A stretch of DNA of 16,114 nucleotides from contig JAFALP010000234.1 of the NCBI GenBank assembly GCA_019234175.1, positions 1 to 16,114 on the forward strand, given 5' to 3'. The position numbers and the translations under genes are program-made. The notes under the pieces were generated by a model. That model worked only from the letters and a program-made list of their open reading frames with translations. It ran no database searches and was not told the DNA's origin. Shown here piece after piece: positions 15,749 to 16,114 of the stretch (position 1 is its first letter; each line of letters opens with the position of its first letter). Source of the DNA: Actinomycetota bacterium. Lineage in GTDB: Bacteria > Actinomycetota > Thermoleophilia > Gaiellales > Gaiellaceae.

Positions 15749-16114
15749 TCACGTTCCGGTCCTCGCGAACGAGGTGCGCGAGAGCCTCGCCGTGCGGCCC
15801 GGCGACACCGTCGTCGACGCGACGTTCGGCGCCGGCGGCCACGCGTCGCTGCTCGTCTCCGACCTGCACGGCCGCGGCAAGCTCATCGCGATCGACCGCG
15901 ACCCGACCGTGCGCACGTACTTCGAGCGGCTCGAGCGGTCGAACGGCGTGCAGGCGCGCCTTCTCCGCGGCGACTTCGGCGTCGTCCTGCCGCAGCTCGC
16001 CGACAACGGCGTGCAGGCCGACGCCGTCCTCCTCGACCTCGGCGTCTCCTCGATGCAGCTCGACCGGCCCGAGCGGGGCTTCTCGTACGCGGCTGACGCG
16101 CCTCTGGACATGCG
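15714..16114 (+). CDS. rsmH: RsmH, 16S rRNA m4C1402 methyltransferase, 3' end missing
   Basis: The first 133 codons of RsmH (MraW), a SAM-dependent enzyme that methylates N4 of C1402 in 16S rRNA. Visible are HVPVLANEV (13-21), the SAM-binding VVDATFGAGGHA (33-44), the IAIDRDP strand with the acidic ribose-binding position (58-64), the DAVLLDLGVSSMQLDRPERG block (102-121) and DAPLDMR (127-133), after which the window ends. The frame has no stop to the last base. ATG 15714 with a GGGAGG site is the only well-placed start. Gene order mraZ-rsmH is the conserved beginning of the dcw cluster, so ftsL/ftsI and mur genes probably follow outside the window. Confidence 0.95.
   Translation, partial: MLPNVLQPSATDHVPVLANEVRESLAVRPGDTVVDATFGAGGHASLLVSDLHGRGKLIAIDRDPTVRTYFERLERSNGVQARLLRGDFGVVLPQLADNGVQADAVLLDLGVSSMQLDRPERGFSYAADAPLDM

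Noticed and set aside
15749..16111. A 120-codon minus-strand open frame at the window end
   Set aside because: It is antisense to rsmH, whose SAM-binding motifs are clear; its composition is Arg/Ser-rich and shows no domain.

Overview
The window is a very GC-rich, gene-dense bacterial chromosome segment. Gene content, codon use (almost only G or C at third positions), tight overlaps and start codons with no leader suggest an actinobacterium, perhaps a member of the Thermoleophilia. That placement is an inference from style and gene order; no rRNA or other marker is present. I see no mobile element, CRISPR array or tRNA gene. No gap between genes exceeds about 115 bp.

Layout. (1) 1-1228: 3' part of a membrane sensor histidine kinase, meeting a convergent gene (1232-1678) for a small helical protein of unknown function. 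(2) 1706-7400: an operon in the classical order queA, an 83-aa unknown ORF, tgt, yajC, then a one-piece secDF fusion and a short gene whose product resembles UbiK/BMFP. Start and stop codons overlap at most of these junctions. It joins queuosine tRNA modification to the ancillary Sec translocase. (3) 7303-7809 minus: a four-helix membrane protein, divergent from a plus-strand set of three tightly packed genes: an MprF-type DUF2156 membrane protein (7832-9421), a UbiB/AarF/ABC1 atypical kinase (9426-11105) and an isocitrate lyase/PEP mutase superfamily enzyme (11105-11878). A perfect 16-bp hairpin closes the set.

(4) 11922-12275 minus: a small exported protein, divergent from an OmpR-type regulator with a degenerate receiver (12385-13029) and a coupled two-helix membrane peptide. 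(5) 13323-14344 minus: an ECF-like sigma factor overlapping by ATGA with an O6-alkylguanine-DNA alkyltransferase gene, apparently a small DNA-damage unit; a PfkB-family kinase gene runs divergently (14383-15204). (6) 15205-16114: the start of the division and cell wall (dcw) cluster: a 10-bp-phased array of GTGG repeats, the expected MraZ operator, then mraZ and the 5' part of rsmH, which runs off the window.

Points of most interest: the 83-aa ORF locked between queA and tgt; a UbiK-like protein near a UbiB-like kinase in a probable menaquinone lineage; the sigma factor-alkyltransferase pair; the degenerate receiver; divergent promoters whose -10 elements share one TA step, with start codons a few bases downstream; and the MraZ operator array. 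I did not find a clearly new multi-gene defence or mobile system.
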